Source of the DNA: Anaerolineae bacterium
GTDB lineage: Bacteria > Chloroflexota > Anaerolineae > Promineifilales > Promineifilaceae
Direction: 5' to 3'
DNA: 52,178 nucleotides
Assembly: GCA_023382655.1 (NCBI GenBank)
Contig: JAHDWK010000040.1
Span: 1 to 52,178 of the forward strand
Below are positions 8,469 through 16,932 of this stretch, piece by piece. Position 1 is the first letter of the stretch, and each line of letters begins with the position of its first letter. A program made the position numbers and the translations under genes. The notes under the pieces are model-generated. The model had not been told where the DNA came from. It ran no database searches and was given only the letters and a program-made list of their open reading frames with translations.

Positions 8469-9002
8469 ATGAGTTTGACATTTCGTGAATTTTGGACGGC
8501 CGCGCACGGCATGATTTTTGGCGCGGTATTTTTGTTGTCGTTTGCCGGTGGATTGGCCGGTCTGTACAGCTTACGCCCGGAACTACTGACGGCTGAAGGC
8601 ATCCGGGAACGAGTGAAGCGGGTGAAGCTAGGCACAGGCGTTATGGCTGCCATTGCCTGGCTGACGGTTGTCAGCGGTACCTATCTCGTTTATCCCTGGT
8701 ATCGGGCGGCGCCGCCGGAAGGGATGACTGACCTGACGTCGTACCCGCGCTATTTCCTGTTAGCAGACAGCGCTCTTTCTGGCTGGCATACCTTTGCCAT
8801 GGAGTGGAAGGAGCATGTGGCCTGGCTGGCACCTATTCTGGCTACGGCCGTGTTCTTCATCGTCTTGAAATATGGTACGCAACTGGCCGAACAACGCAAC
8901 CTGCGACATATGACGATGGTTATTTATGTATTAGCCTTTTCGGCCGCTGCCATCGCGGGCTTGTTTGGGGCACTCATTACCAAGGCTGCCCCGATCATGT
9001 AA
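8469..9002 (+). CDS. Four-helix integral membrane protein, unknown
   Basis: This 177-residue protein has about four hydrophobic segments (near 15-35, 53-73, 115-135, 147-170). Conserved-looking loops include TVVSGTYLVYPWYRA and HTFAMEWKEHVAWLAP. These histidine- and tryptophan-rich loops recall small haem or respiratory-chain membrane subunits, but no family is recognised. AGGAG lies 9 bases before the ATG at 8469; the open frame continues upstream to 8400 without a ribosome site. It forms a two-gene unit with the gene at 9035, 32 bases downstream, and both end at the strong terminator at 9436. Confidence 0.75.
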   Translation: MSLTFREFWTAAHGMIFGAVFLLSFAGGLAGLYSLRPELLTAEGIRERVKRVKLGTGVMAAIAWLTVVSGTYLVYPWYRAAPPEGMTDLTSYPRYFLLADSALSGWHTFAMEWKEHVAWLAPILATAVFFIVLKYGTQLAEQRNLRHMTMVIYVLAFSAAAIAGLFGALITKAAPIM

Positions 9003-9034
9003 TAACTTTTGTGAACAAGTGGAGGATTTGAATC

Positions 9035-9403
9035 ATGACAACATTGACAACTTCTGAAGAAAAACGGGTTGACCAGGCGCAAGCGCATGTCGCCACCGGG
9101 GTAGCTGCGGCCACATTTATCGCTAGTGGTATCGGTGTACTCTTTCTCGGTCTCATGACCACCGGTGCTGAGTTAAGCGCTGGTCTGAAAGAAGCCTTAA
9201 ATTGGTGGAACCCGGCCGGTCCACTAACCGGCAAGACCAGCGTAGCTGTTCTCGCCTGGTTAATCAGTTGGGTACTTCTGCACACCCTCTGGAAAAATAA
9301 GGAAATTGACTTGTGGAAATCCTTTATCATTACCCTGGTGTTGATTGGCCTGGGTGTATTATTCACCTTTCCACCTATTTTTGAAGCGTTCGCAGCTGAA
9401 TAG
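9035..9403 (+). CDS. Small three-helix membrane protein, unknown
   Basis: This 122-residue protein has hydrophobic segments near 22-42, 68-85 and 94-113, an N-terminal soluble stretch and the motif NWWNPAGPLTGKTSVAVLAWLISW. GTGGAGG lies 10 bases before the ATG. It pairs with the membrane protein just upstream and is followed by an intrinsic terminator. No function is recognised. Together the two could form a small membrane complex. Confidence 0.75.
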   Translation: MTTLTTSEEKRVDQAQAHVATGVAAATFIASGIGVLFLGLMTTGAELSAGLKEALNWWNPAGPLTGKTSVAVLAWLISWVLLHTLWKNKEIDLWKSFIITLVLIGLGVLFTFPPIFEAFAAE

Positions 9404-9435
9404 TTTTAGCCTTAGCCAGGCCGCGGGAAGAGTTG

Positions 9436-9474
9436 AAAGTGACGGTTTTGCCTTAAAACCGTCACTTTTGTTTT
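9436..9474 (+). terminator. Strong intrinsic terminator
   Basis: A perfect 14-bp stem (9436-9449 with 9455-9468) and loop GCCTT are followed by TTTTGTTTT. It closes the two-gene membrane-protein unit. Confidence 0.9.
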
Positions 9475-9553
9475 CAATTTGTGGCCGATCAGAGCCTAAC
9501 TTATGGCAAAGCGTGGTATATTGTGAGGCGATCCGAGGGTACTGGTACGGCCG

Positions 9554-10984
9554 ATGGTTGAAGCGCTGAATCACTTTTTTGAGTTAAATCGCCCGCTGGT
9601 GTTTTTTGTCTACGGGCAGGTTTTTTTTGTCATGGGGCTGGCCATTGCCTTGCAGTCCCGCCATCACAGCCGCCTGGAACTGGCGCGCAGCCTGGGCTGG
9701 CTGGCGGCGTTTGGCCTGGTACATGGTTTACATGAATGGGGTGCGGTTTTTATTCCGATACAGGCAGTGTATGTAGATACGGCCGTCATCCAATTGCTCG
9801 AGGCCTTGCATGTCATTCTGTTGGCCCTCTCCTTCAGCTTCCTGTTACAGTTTGGGGTAGAACTGCTGCGAAACTGGCAGCCACGCCTGGTCATATTGCC
9901 TCTGCTGATGACTCTTCTGTGGGCCTTCATCTTTGTCATTCCTGGGTTGGCCTGGCACGGGGATTTTGCGGATTGGCATCAGCAGGCTTCTATCTGGGCG
10001 CGTTATCTGCTGGGGTTTACCGGGGGTGTTGTGGCCGCTGTGGGGCTGTATTACCAGGCGCAGCGCTATATCAAACCCCTCAACGTACCCTCCATCTACC
10101 GTATGCTGCAAGTTGCCGGGATTTGTTTGCTGACCTACGCTGTTTTGGGCGGCCTGATTGTACCCGGTGGTTTATTTTTCCCGGCAAACTGGCTGAATGA
10201 AACGGCCGTGCCAAGCGCGTTAGGTGTTCCCGTCCCCGTTTTTCGTTCGATAGCCGGGCTGGTATTTGCCATCGCTATTATTCGCGCCTTGAATGTCTTT
10301 GATGTGGAAGTAGACCGGTTAATTGAGGGGATGCAAATTGAGCAAAGCCTGACAATGGAGCGAGAACGAATCGGGCGCGAACTGCATGACGGCGCTTTAC
10401 AAGAGGTCTACTCCGCCGGGTTAATTGTGGCTTCGGCCCGGCGCAAGCTGGCGCAGGAACCGGCGCTGGCTGAACAGAGATTAGAGCGGGCTATCCAGGC
10501 AATTGATGGGGCCATTGCCAGTTTGCGGGTTTACATGGGTGAATTGCGAGATGCACCGACCATGCATTCTTTGCCGGAGATATTGCAGCAACAGACGGCC
10601 GATGCTCGCCTCACTGCCTTGTTAGATGTGGAACTGGCGTTGGATTTACCGGCAACGGCCGTTTTCAGTCCAATCCAGACGCACCACATTGCCGCTATTG
10701 TTAATGAGGCTTTGTCTAACGCCGCTCGCCATGCTCAGGCGCATCACGTCTGGATCAAAGGGAATATCATCTCTGAGCGGCTGTGTTTAACCATCACCGA
10801 CGATGGCCGGGGATTGGATGGGCAACTATCTACAGATGGGTAAGGCCTGCGCAATATGCGTGACCGGGCGCGTTTATTAGGCGGCGAACTGACCATCACA
10901 TCATTACCGACCGGGGGTACGGCCGTCACCCTCGTCACACCGCTGGAGGAACACCAACATGACCTTACGCGTACTCCTGGTTGA
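9554..10984 (+). pseudogene. NarL-type sensor histidine kinase interrupted by an in-frame TAA
   Basis: The N-terminal half is polytopic (about seven hydrophobic segments to residue 255). It is followed by a HisKA_3 dimerisation domain with H278 in GRELHDGALQEVYSAG, then a HATPase with IVNEALSNAARHA and DDGRG. A TAA at 10841-10843 (codon 430) stops translation just before the G2 box. The same frame continues without shift as GLRNMRDRARLLGGEL...GTAVTLVTP to a natural TGA at 10982-10984, which overlaps the regulator start by 26 bases. The full protein would be about 476 residues. The stop removes the ATP-lid region, so the short product should be inactive. A recent nonsense mutation, a base-call error or readthrough are all possible. 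Confidence 0.8.
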
Positions 10985-11618
10985 TGACCACGAAGTGGTT
11001 CGCCTGGGGCTGAAAACCCTGCTGGAAGATATTCCCTGGATTGAGGTAGTGGCTGAGGCTGGTGATGCGCCGGGCGCGCTGACGGCCGTTGCCCAACACC
11101 AGCCAGATGCCGTTGTCATGGACATTCGCCTACCCGGTGAAAGTGGCATTGAGGCCTGCGCAGCCATTACCAGACAATGGCCGCAAACCAAAGTCGTGAT
11201 GTTAACCTCTCATGGCGACGATGAATTGTTGTTTCGCGCCATTCAGGCCGGCGCTTCCGGCTATGTACTCAAGCAGGTGGGCAATGAAGCTCTCATCCAC
11301 GCTCTTGATGCTGTGCGCCAGGGGGAAGCCTTGCTTGACCCGGTGATGACACAGCGTGTTTTGACCTATGTGCGTACCCATGAGCGTGAACGCGAAGCGG
11401 CCGCCTTCAAGGAGTTGTCTCAGCGGGAAATAGAAGTGTTGGCTTTGGTAGCAGAGGGGAAGTCCAACGCGGAAATCGCGGCAGCGCTTTATCTGTCAGA
11501 AAAGACAGCGCGCAACCACGTCAGCACCATCCTGGCAAAATTAGGCTTTACCAACCGTATTGAGGCGGCTACGTATGCCGTGCGCCACCACATTGACCAA
11601 CATCTACACCATGATTAG
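10959..11618 (+). CDS. NarL/FixJ-family response regulator
   Basis: This 219-residue cytosolic transcription factor has a receiver domain with acidic pocket DD (9-10), phospho-acceptor D55 in VVMDIRLPG, T83 and K105. A LuxR-type helix-turn-helix (about 148-210) follows, with LSQREIEVLALVAEGKSNAEIA and the recognition helix SEKTARNHVSTIL. CTGGAGGA precedes the ATG by about 8 bases. It overlaps the reading frame of the kinase gene, so the two are a cognate pair. If the kinase is truly broken, this regulator would be an orphan or respond to small phosphodonors. The target promoters are unknown. Confidence 0.92.
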   Translation: MTLRVLLVDDHEVVRLGLKTLLEDIPWIEVVAEAGDAPGALTAVAQHQPDAVVMDIRLPGESGIEACAAITRQWPQTKVVMLTSHGDDELLFRAIQAGASGYVLKQVGNEALIHALDAVRQGEALLDPVMTQRVLTYVRTHEREREAAAFKELSQREIEVLALVAEGKSNAEIAAALYLSEKTARNHVSTILAKLGFTNRIEAATYAVRHHIDQHLHHD

Positions 11619-11895
11619 GGCGCTGGTTCACCGGTTCCTGGCCGGATGGCACGTCATAAAGGCGAAAGGTGATGTCATATTGCCCGTTGAGGAGAGTCCC
11701 ACTAGCCCCTGTCAACCGACCCTGAATTGGAATATAGTCACTCTGTAACGCCGGCTCTTTTGGTGATAACGGTTCACGTGGTGATTGGTCTTCATGCGCC
11801 AGGGACAACCCTACTACCAGACCACCGAATACAATTCCCAGAATCAGCAATAAACCCAGACCAAATTTTCGATTGAGAGCCAATGAATGGTTCAC
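11619..11895 (-). pseudogene. 5' fragment of a secreted surface-protein gene
   Basis: On the minus strand a GTG at 11895 begins a peptide with a basic start, one hydrophobic segment (about GLGLLLILGIVFGGLVVGLSL) and then IPIQGRLTGASGTLLNGQYDITFRLYDVPSG. That sequence is the N-terminal module of large secreted proteins (usual form YQGRLTD.SG.PLNG.Y..TFRLYD). The homology stops near 11640 and the frame runs into the 3' end of the response-regulator gene. The rest of the gene therefore appears deleted. Function is presumably lost. Confidence 0.55.
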
Positions 11896-11914
11896 TTTTG
11901 TACCTACTACTGTT

Positions 11915-11936
11915 AGCCTGTCTGATAGAACAGGCT
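11915..11936 (-). terminator. Hairpin downstream of the UDG-like gene
   Basis: AGCCTGT (11915-11921) and ACAGGCT (11930-11936) form a 7-bp stem with an 8-base loop, 15 bases past the minus-strand stop at 11952. There is no clear T run, so it is only a possible terminator. Confidence 0.35.
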
Positions 11937-11951
11937 TCAAAAAATGGAAGA

Positions 11952-12560
11952 CTATTTCACCAGGTTCAGAGCGGCGGCAATGTCTTCGGCAATTGTTTTG
12001 CGTTTGCTTTTCTCCATGAAGAAGCTGGGGCCGGCCTGGAGATAAGAGGGGAAAACTCGTTTGCCGCGATAGTAATAGGCCTGGTCACGAATTTTGTAGG
12101 TGGAACCCGCCGGTATTACTCGTTTTTCCCCATTTTGCCGGGCCATGTGGTTAAGGGCTTTGATGGCCACATCACCCATCAGCATCAGCACTTTCAGATT
12201 GGGGAACAGGGCCAGTTCTTGGTCTAATATGGTGGCACATTCCTGGATAGTGGCTGTCTTGATGCCGTACCCGGTTTTGCCGCGCTTCACGGCCGTTGTC
12301 AGATACACCCCCAAATCAAGAATTTCCCGGACATTCGAGACGGCTACACCGGCATCGTTAAACGCCAGGACGGTGGTCTGCTGGAACAAGGGGTCTCCGG
12401 CGGCATAGTAATAATCCGCCGGATTCGCCGGCGCTGCTTCAGCAATCATGGCGATGGGAATGTTATGGGGATTTATGTCTACATCTGGAATGGAATAACA
12501 GGCTTGCTTGACATCAGCACAAGGAAACAACTTACAGCCAACACAATCACTCACGCGCAT
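11952..12560 (-). CDS. Uracil-DNA glycosylase superfamily protein
   Basis: This 202-residue protein has an N-terminal Cys cluster (DCVGCKLFPCADVKQAC), followed by IAMIAEAAPANPADYYYAAG, which occupies the place of the GEAPG...D active-site motif. LFPNLKVLMLMGDVAIKAL is the strand equivalent to ..VVLLG..A...L, and VFPSYLQAGPS replaces the usual HPS leucine-loop motif. The fold matches family 4/5-type UDGs that remove uracil or hypoxanthine from DNA and often carry an iron-sulfur cluster. The active-site motif is altered, so substrate and activity are uncertain. The start at 12560 is supported by AAAGGAGG 6-7 bases upstream; the longer frame to 12713 has none. It is a monocistronic minus-strand gene. 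Confidence 0.72.
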   Translation of the reverse strand: MRVSDCVGCKLFPCADVKQACYSIPDVDINPHNIPIAMIAEAAPANPADYYYAAGDPLFQQTTVLAFNDAGVAVSNVREILDLGVYLTTAVKRGKTGYGIKTATIQECATILDQELALFPNLKVLMLMGDVAIKALNHMARQNGEKRVIPAGSTYKIRDQAYYYRGKRVFPSYLQAGPSFFMEKSKRKTIAEDIAAALNLVK

Positions 12561-12881
12561 TTTTCTACCTCCTTTTGTCAGGAAGCGGCCGTTGGTGGGG
12601 GGAACGGCCGTGCATGTGGTTCTGATGGAGTGGGGATGGGAGTCAATAAGCAGGTCTAAAACACCATACTCGCACTCCCATAGGGTTTGTTCGCTAGTGG
12701 CAAATGCCACCAATCCCTATGATCTTCAACACCTTCATGTGCCAACCAGCACATACTTCGAGGCCGATAGCAAGGGGTTTGTACAAAAAAGATGTCAGCG
12801 TTATGATCTGTGCCATCCTGGCTGGCGAACTGCGTGTTCTGACATTGTGTCACTACGTCAGCCCTTCATTTTGTCAGATCT
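12561..12881. other. Intergenic region between divergent UDG-like and TRIC-like genes
   Basis: The 321 bases hold the AAAGGAGG ribosome site of the minus-strand gene, one ACGGCCGT palindrome near 12603 and a short inverted repeat (ATGGGAGT near 12636 and ACTCCCAT near 12675). No gene, RNA or clear promoter was recognised. Confidence 0.4.
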
Positions 12882-13532
12882 ATGCCACCACTTGACGAAT
12901 TTCGTATCCCTCTCTCCTTTGACTACCTGGCTACCTTCCTCTGGGCGCTCAGCGGTGCGGTCGTCGGTATGCACAAACGGTATGATATTACCGGCGTGTT
13001 GGTCATCGCCCTGGTCTCTTCTACCGGTGGCAGCCTGCTCCGCGATGGCCTCTTTTTGCAAGCAACCCCACCCGTTCTCACCAATCCGGTTTACATCCCG
13101 TTGATCATATTGGCCACCATCGTGGTCAGCTTTTTTCGCCAGCGCATCACCCATATGGTGTTTGTGGATCGACTAATCAGTGTCATTGACGCCATTGGCA
13201 TACCGGCCTTTGCCGTGATCGGGATGCAGCTTTCTCTGGAGGCCGGCGTACCGCTGCCCGGTGTGGTCCTGGTAGGCGTGGTCAATGGTATTGGCGGTGG
13301 CATGTTGCGCGATCTGTTGGTCAGCGATACCCCCATCATCCTGAAACCCGGCCAATACCTGATGTCAGCTTTAATTGTCGTTTGCATCTTGTTTTTGATA
13401 CTGGAACAAGTTTTGGGCATCCCCACGTCAGTGGCGGCCTGGGGCATCGTGCTGCTCTACTTTGTCATTCGCATGTTGAGCATCCGCTATAATTGGCAAA
13501 CCTATCCTGTTTTGCGTGACCCACCATCTTAA
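12882..13532 (+). CDS. TRIC-like (UPF0126/YicG) cation channel protein
   Basis: This 216-residue inner-membrane protein has seven hydrophobic segments and two inverted three-helix repeats. Each carries the family glycine motif: SSTGGSLLRDGLF in the first and VNGIGGGMLRDLL in the second. Prokaryotic TRIC homologues form trimers that conduct K+ or Na+ by counter-ion movement. It starts at an ATG about 9 bases after a weak purine run, and an upstream in-frame start is not obvious. It is a single gene, divergent from the UDG-like gene and followed by the leader of the dipeptidase gene. Confidence 0.85.
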   Translation: MPPLDEFRIPLSFDYLATFLWALSGAVVGMHKRYDITGVLVIALVSSTGGSLLRDGLFLQATPPVLTNPVYIPLIILATIVVSFFRQRITHMVFVDRLISVIDAIGIPAFAVIGMQLSLEAGVPLPGVVLVGVVNGIGGGMLRDLLVSDTPIILKPGQYLMSALIVVCILFLILEQVLGIPTSVAAWGIVLLYFVIRMLSIRYNWQTYPVLRDPPS

Positions 13533-13631
13533 CCTGCATTTGGTTGTCAACTTTATGCTTGTTGCTAAACTTCTTAGAAAGTTAATGTCCTTGCAGTTGA
13601 CGGCCGTTACCAGCCATCAGCCGCCAGCCAC

Positions 13632-13716
13632 TTCTTTAATCCAGGAGTTCCCATGCGCAAAATGCGCCCAGCGATGAAATTCATCCTTCATCATTCATAA
13701 ATCCGCAGGAGGCAAA
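13632..13716 (+). promoter_or_regulatory. Leader of dipeptidase gene with candidate 15-codon upstream ORF
   Basis: CAGGAG (13642-13647) precedes the ATG at 13653. The frame reads MRKMRPAMKFILHHS and ends at TAA 13698-13700, followed by CCGCAGGAGG and the dipeptidase ATG at 13717. The arrangement and C-terminal residues match the leader of prpE (335-427). The CGCAGGAGG ribosome site also recurs before the transporter gene at 15185. It is either a shared leader-peptide cassette or a dispersed repeat. Confidence 0.35.
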
Positions 13717-15105
13717 ATGACCCTGTTAAGTGAATCAGCACGCCACTATTCCCGCACCCACGCCGAACGATTTAGACAAGAACTGCACGACCTGCTGCGT
13801 ATCCCCAGCGTCAGCACGGATCCGGCGCACGCGGCCGATATGCGCCGCGCCGCCGAATGGTTGGTGGCCCACATGCGCGGCCTGGGTTTGGAATACGCGC
13901 AGGTCATGGAGACGGCCGGGCATCCGGTGGCTTATGGCGAATGGCTGGGAGCCGGGCCGGACAAGCCAACAGTGCTGGTTTATGGGCATTACGATGTGGT
14001 TCCGGCGGAAATGGCCGATGGCTGGCACACGCCCCCCTTTGAGCCGGTGGAGAAGGACGATAAAATCTACGCTCGCGGCGCGACGGATGATAAGGGGCAG
14101 TTGTTTATCCACGTCAAGGCGCTGGAATCATATTTGCAAACGGCCGGTCATGCCCCCGTCAACGTGAAATTCTTCATCGAAGGCGAAGAAGAGGTTTCCT
14201 CACCTAACCTGGTACCCTTTATCAAAGAGCATCTGAATATGCTCATGGCTGACGTGTGCGTCATCAGCGACACCTCCATGCGCACGATGGCAGAACCGGC
14301 CATTCTGCACAGCTTACGCGGCATGACTTACCTCGAAGTGGAGGTTTTTGGCCCTACCGATGATCTGCACAGCGGGCTGTGGGGCGGCGCAGTACACAAC
14401 CCGGCGCTGGCGCTGGTGGAAATTCTGGGCAAATTGTACAACGCCGATAACACCATTGCTGTACCCGGCTTTTATGATGATGTGGTGCCGCTCACAGCTG
14501 CCGAACGGGAGATGATCGCCAAAACCGACCTGTCTGATGAGCAGTACAAACAATCTACGGGAGTGCCGGCGATCTGGGGCGACACCAACTACACCATTCG
14601 TGAACGCATCTCTGCCCGCCCCACGCTGGACATCAACGGTCTGTGGAGCGGTTGGAGTGGCCCCGGCCCTAAAACGATTGTGCCCGCCAAAGCTGGCGCC
14701 AAACTCAGTTCCCGGCTGGTAGGTAATCAAGACCCGCACAAAATCTACGACCAGATCAAAAGCTATATTGAGTCCATTGCCCCACCCACCGTGCGGGTGG
14801 AGGTACGGCTGATTACTACCGGTAAGGCCGCCCTCTTTCCCTTTGACATCCCCGAAATGCAGGCAGCGGCCCACGCTTACGAGAAGGGTTGGGGGGCCAC
14901 ACCGCTCTTCACGCGCGGCGGCGGCAGCATCCCCGTCGTTGCCGAAATTGCCGACCTGATGGACATTCCGGTGGTGTTGATGGGCTACGGGCTGGATGAC
15001 GATGGCCTGCATTCACCGAACGAACGGTTCAGCATTGAGATGTTCCATCGCGGCATTGAGACGGCGATTGTATACATGGAAGAGTTGGCCGGGTTACGGT
15101 CGTGA
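13717..15105 (+). CDS. M20-family dipeptidase
   Basis: This 462-residue cytosolic zinc peptidase is of the cytosolic nonspecific dipeptidase/CPG2 type. Metal ligands are visible: H91 and D93 in VLVYGHYDVVP, bridging D in ARGATDDKGQ (near 124), the catalytic Glu pair in FIEGEEEVSS, D in VCVISDT, and a late His in DDDGLHSPNE. The dimerisation lid lies between about 205 and 385. The strong AGGAGG site 5-6 bases upstream fixes the start. It is followed 80 bases later by an AbgT-family transporter, suggesting import of a dipeptide-like substrate such as p-aminobenzoyl-glutamate and its cleavage by this enzyme. Exact substrate unknown. Confidence 0.9.
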   Translation: MTLLSESARHYSRTHAERFRQELHDLLRIPSVSTDPAHAADMRRAAEWLVAHMRGLGLEYAQVMETAGHPVAYGEWLGAGPDKPTVLVYGHYDVVPAEMADGWHTPPFEPVEKDDKIYARGATDDKGQLFIHVKALESYLQTAGHAPVNVKFFIEGEEEVSSPNLVPFIKEHLNMLMADVCVISDTSMRTMAEPAILHSLRGMTYLEVEVFGPTDDLHSGLWGGAVHNPALALVEILGKLYNADNTIAVPGFYDDVVPLTAAEREMIAKTDLSDEQYKQSTGVPAIWGDTNYTIRERISARPTLDINGLWSGWSGPGPKTIVPAKAGAKLSSRLVGNQDPHKIYDQIKSYIESIAPPTVRVEVRLITTGKAALFPFDIPEMQAAAHAYEKGWGATPLFTRGGGSIPVVAEIADLMDIPVVLMGYGLDDDGLHSPNERFSIEMFHRGIETAIVYMEELAGLRS

Positions 15106-15109
15106 CCCC

Positions 15110-15165
15110 GTTTGTAGTGGGCACTTTAGTGCCATGCCGCAGGCGATAAATCGCTCACTACAAAC
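15110..15165. repeat. REP-like cruciform repeat
   Basis: GTTTGTAGTG (15110-15119) and CACTACAAAC (15156-15165) are perfect inverted arms. They enclose two more hairpins, GGCAC-TTTA-GTGCC and GCGAT-AA-ATCGC, giving a cloverleaf shape. A shorter relative sits at 18608-18643. It lies between dipeptidase and transporter genes and could attenuate or stabilise the transcript. Confidence 0.75.
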
Positions 15166-15184
15166 TTATTTCGCAGGAGGGAAA

Positions 15185-16837
15185 ATGACCAAAGACAACA
15201 ACAAAAAAGCGGCAAGTGAGAAAAAATCATTTGCCCAAAAGTTACTGGACGGCATCGAACGGGTGGGCAACAAAGTGCCCCATCCGGTGCTGATGTTTTT
15301 GTACCTGATCATCTTTGTGATGGTGCTGTCCCACATCCTCTATGTGCTGGACGTCAGCGTCACCGAAGAGATCGCCGTGCCCGTCGTGGAGGAACCTGCT
15401 GATATTTATCTTCTGGATTCAGTGGAGCCGGCGCTAACCTATACCACCGACCCCTACGGCCAGGAATTTGAGATACAAGAAGAGACTATCGCCATTCGCA
15501 GCCTCTTATCGGTGGAAGGCATCCGCTTCATTTTCACCTCTTTTGTCGCTAACTTCGCCGGTTTTAGCGTCGTCGCTGTCATTTTTGTGGCGATGGTTGG
15601 CGTGGGCGTAGCCGAAGAAGCCGGGTTAATGGGCGCATTAATTCGCAAAATAGTCAAAGTGACGCCGCCCCAGTTAATTACCTTCATCCTCATCTTAGTT
15701 GGCGTCTTGTCCAGCGTGGCTACTGACGCCGGTTACTTGATCCTCATTCCCCTGGGCGCAATTGCCTTTAAGAGCCTGGGCCGCCATCCATTGGCCGGTG
15801 TGGCCGCCGCGTTTGGCGGCGTCAGCGCCGTCTTCGCGGTTAACATCCTCATCGCCCCGGTAGATGCCATGTTGACGGAGATTACCAACGAAGCCATTCT
15901 CGCGGCCGGCGGTGAACCGATTACCATTGTTGCCAATTTTTACTTCGGCACCGTCTCCACCATTGTCTTGAGTGTGGCCGCGGCTGTGGTTACAACCAGA
16001 ATCATCGAGCCGCGATTGGGCGTCTACCAGGGATCGGAAGAGCCAGCAGAAGCCACGCCGGATGAAAACGCGGCGGTGGCCGAGTCGCGTGGTTTGCGCT
16101 ATGCCTTGTATGCCTTTTTAGGTATGTTGGTCCTCGTTTTAGTGCTGACTGTACCCTCCTGGGGGCCGCTGCGTGATCCGGCAACCGGCGCGATCATTGG
16201 CAATACACCGTTTATGACCAGCCTGATCTTCATCATCACCCTCTTCTTCCTTTTTGCCGGTATTGGTTACGGTGTTGGCGCTAAAACAATCCACAGCAGC
16301 GCCGATGTCATCAAGGGCGTGACCAAAACGTTTGCCGGGCTTGCCGGTCTCATCTTCATGTTGCTTATGATCAGCCAGTTCATTGCCTTCTTCAACTACA
16401 CCAATATGCCGCAGGTAGTCGCTATCTGGATGGCTGACGGGTTGGAGCAGGCCAATATCGGCGCGCTGCCCTTGCTCATTGGCTTCATTCTGGTGATCAT
16501 GCTGCTTAACTTCATCATTCCCAATGTAGTGCCCAAATGGGCCATCTTCGCCCCCATTTTCATCCCCGTCTTTCTACGGTTAGGCGTGGCCCCGCAAACG
16601 GTGCTGGCGGCTTACCGCCTGGGCGATTCACCTACCAATGTCATCACGCCGTTGATGGTGTATCTGCCCTTTGTCCTCACCATCGTCCAGCGTTACCAGA
16701 AAGACGCCGGCATCGGCACAGTCATCGCCCTGATGATTCCCTATACACTTGTTATTGCTATTGTTTGGATTTTGCTTTTTGTCGTGTGGTTCTTGTTGGG
16801 CATTCCCTTGGGGCCAGGCTACCCGGTGAGCTTCTAA
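15185..16837 (+). CDS. AbgT-family transporter
   Basis: This 550-residue inner-membrane transporter has about eleven to thirteen hydrophobic helices, beginning GIERVGNKVPHPVLMFLYLI. It includes the AbgT signature region AVFAVNILIAPVDAMLTEITNEA and LNFIIPNVVPKWAIFAPIF, followed by YRLGDSPTNVITPLM. Members import p-aminobenzoyl-glutamate or export sulfonamides using the proton gradient. ATG 15185 with CGCAGGAGG just before it is the true start; the open frame upstream to 14996 overlaps the dipeptidase. Its place directly after an M20 dipeptidase mirrors the E. coli abgABT logic of uptake plus hydrolysis. Confidence 0.9.
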   Translation: MTKDNNKKAASEKKSFAQKLLDGIERVGNKVPHPVLMFLYLIIFVMVLSHILYVLDVSVTEEIAVPVVEEPADIYLLDSVEPALTYTTDPYGQEFEIQEETIAIRSLLSVEGIRFIFTSFVANFAGFSVVAVIFVAMVGVGVAEEAGLMGALIRKIVKVTPPQLITFILILVGVLSSVATDAGYLILIPLGAIAFKSLGRHPLAGVAAAFGGVSAVFAVNILIAPVDAMLTEITNEAILAAGGEPITIVANFYFGTVSTIVLSVAAAVVTTRIIEPRLGVYQGSEEPAEATPDENAAVAESRGLRYALYAFLGMLVLVLVLTVPSWGPLRDPATGAIIGNTPFMTSLIFIITLFFLFAGIGYGVGAKTIHSSADVIKGVTKTFAGLAGLIFMLLMISQFIAFFNYTNMPQVVAIWMADGLEQANIGALPLLIGFILVIMLLNFIIPNVVPKWAIFAPIFIPVFLRLGVAPQTVLAAYRLGDSPTNVITPLMVYLPFVLTIVQRYQKDAGIGTVIALMIPYTLVIAIVWILLFVVWFLLGIPLGPGYPVSF

Positions 16838-16932
16838 ACAAATGGCATCTCTTGGAAAATTCGGGGGCGATAATCCATATTGCGTACGGCCGTAATTTTT
16901 CTTAATACGCCATACGCAGTATCCAAAACCTT

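Noticed and set aside
13620..16880. Gap of about 3 kb in ACGGCCGT copies over the M20-AbgT genes as a sign of transfer
   Set aside because: With a mean spacing near 0.55 kb, one gap of this size among about 90 is not improbable, and base composition looks like the neighbours.
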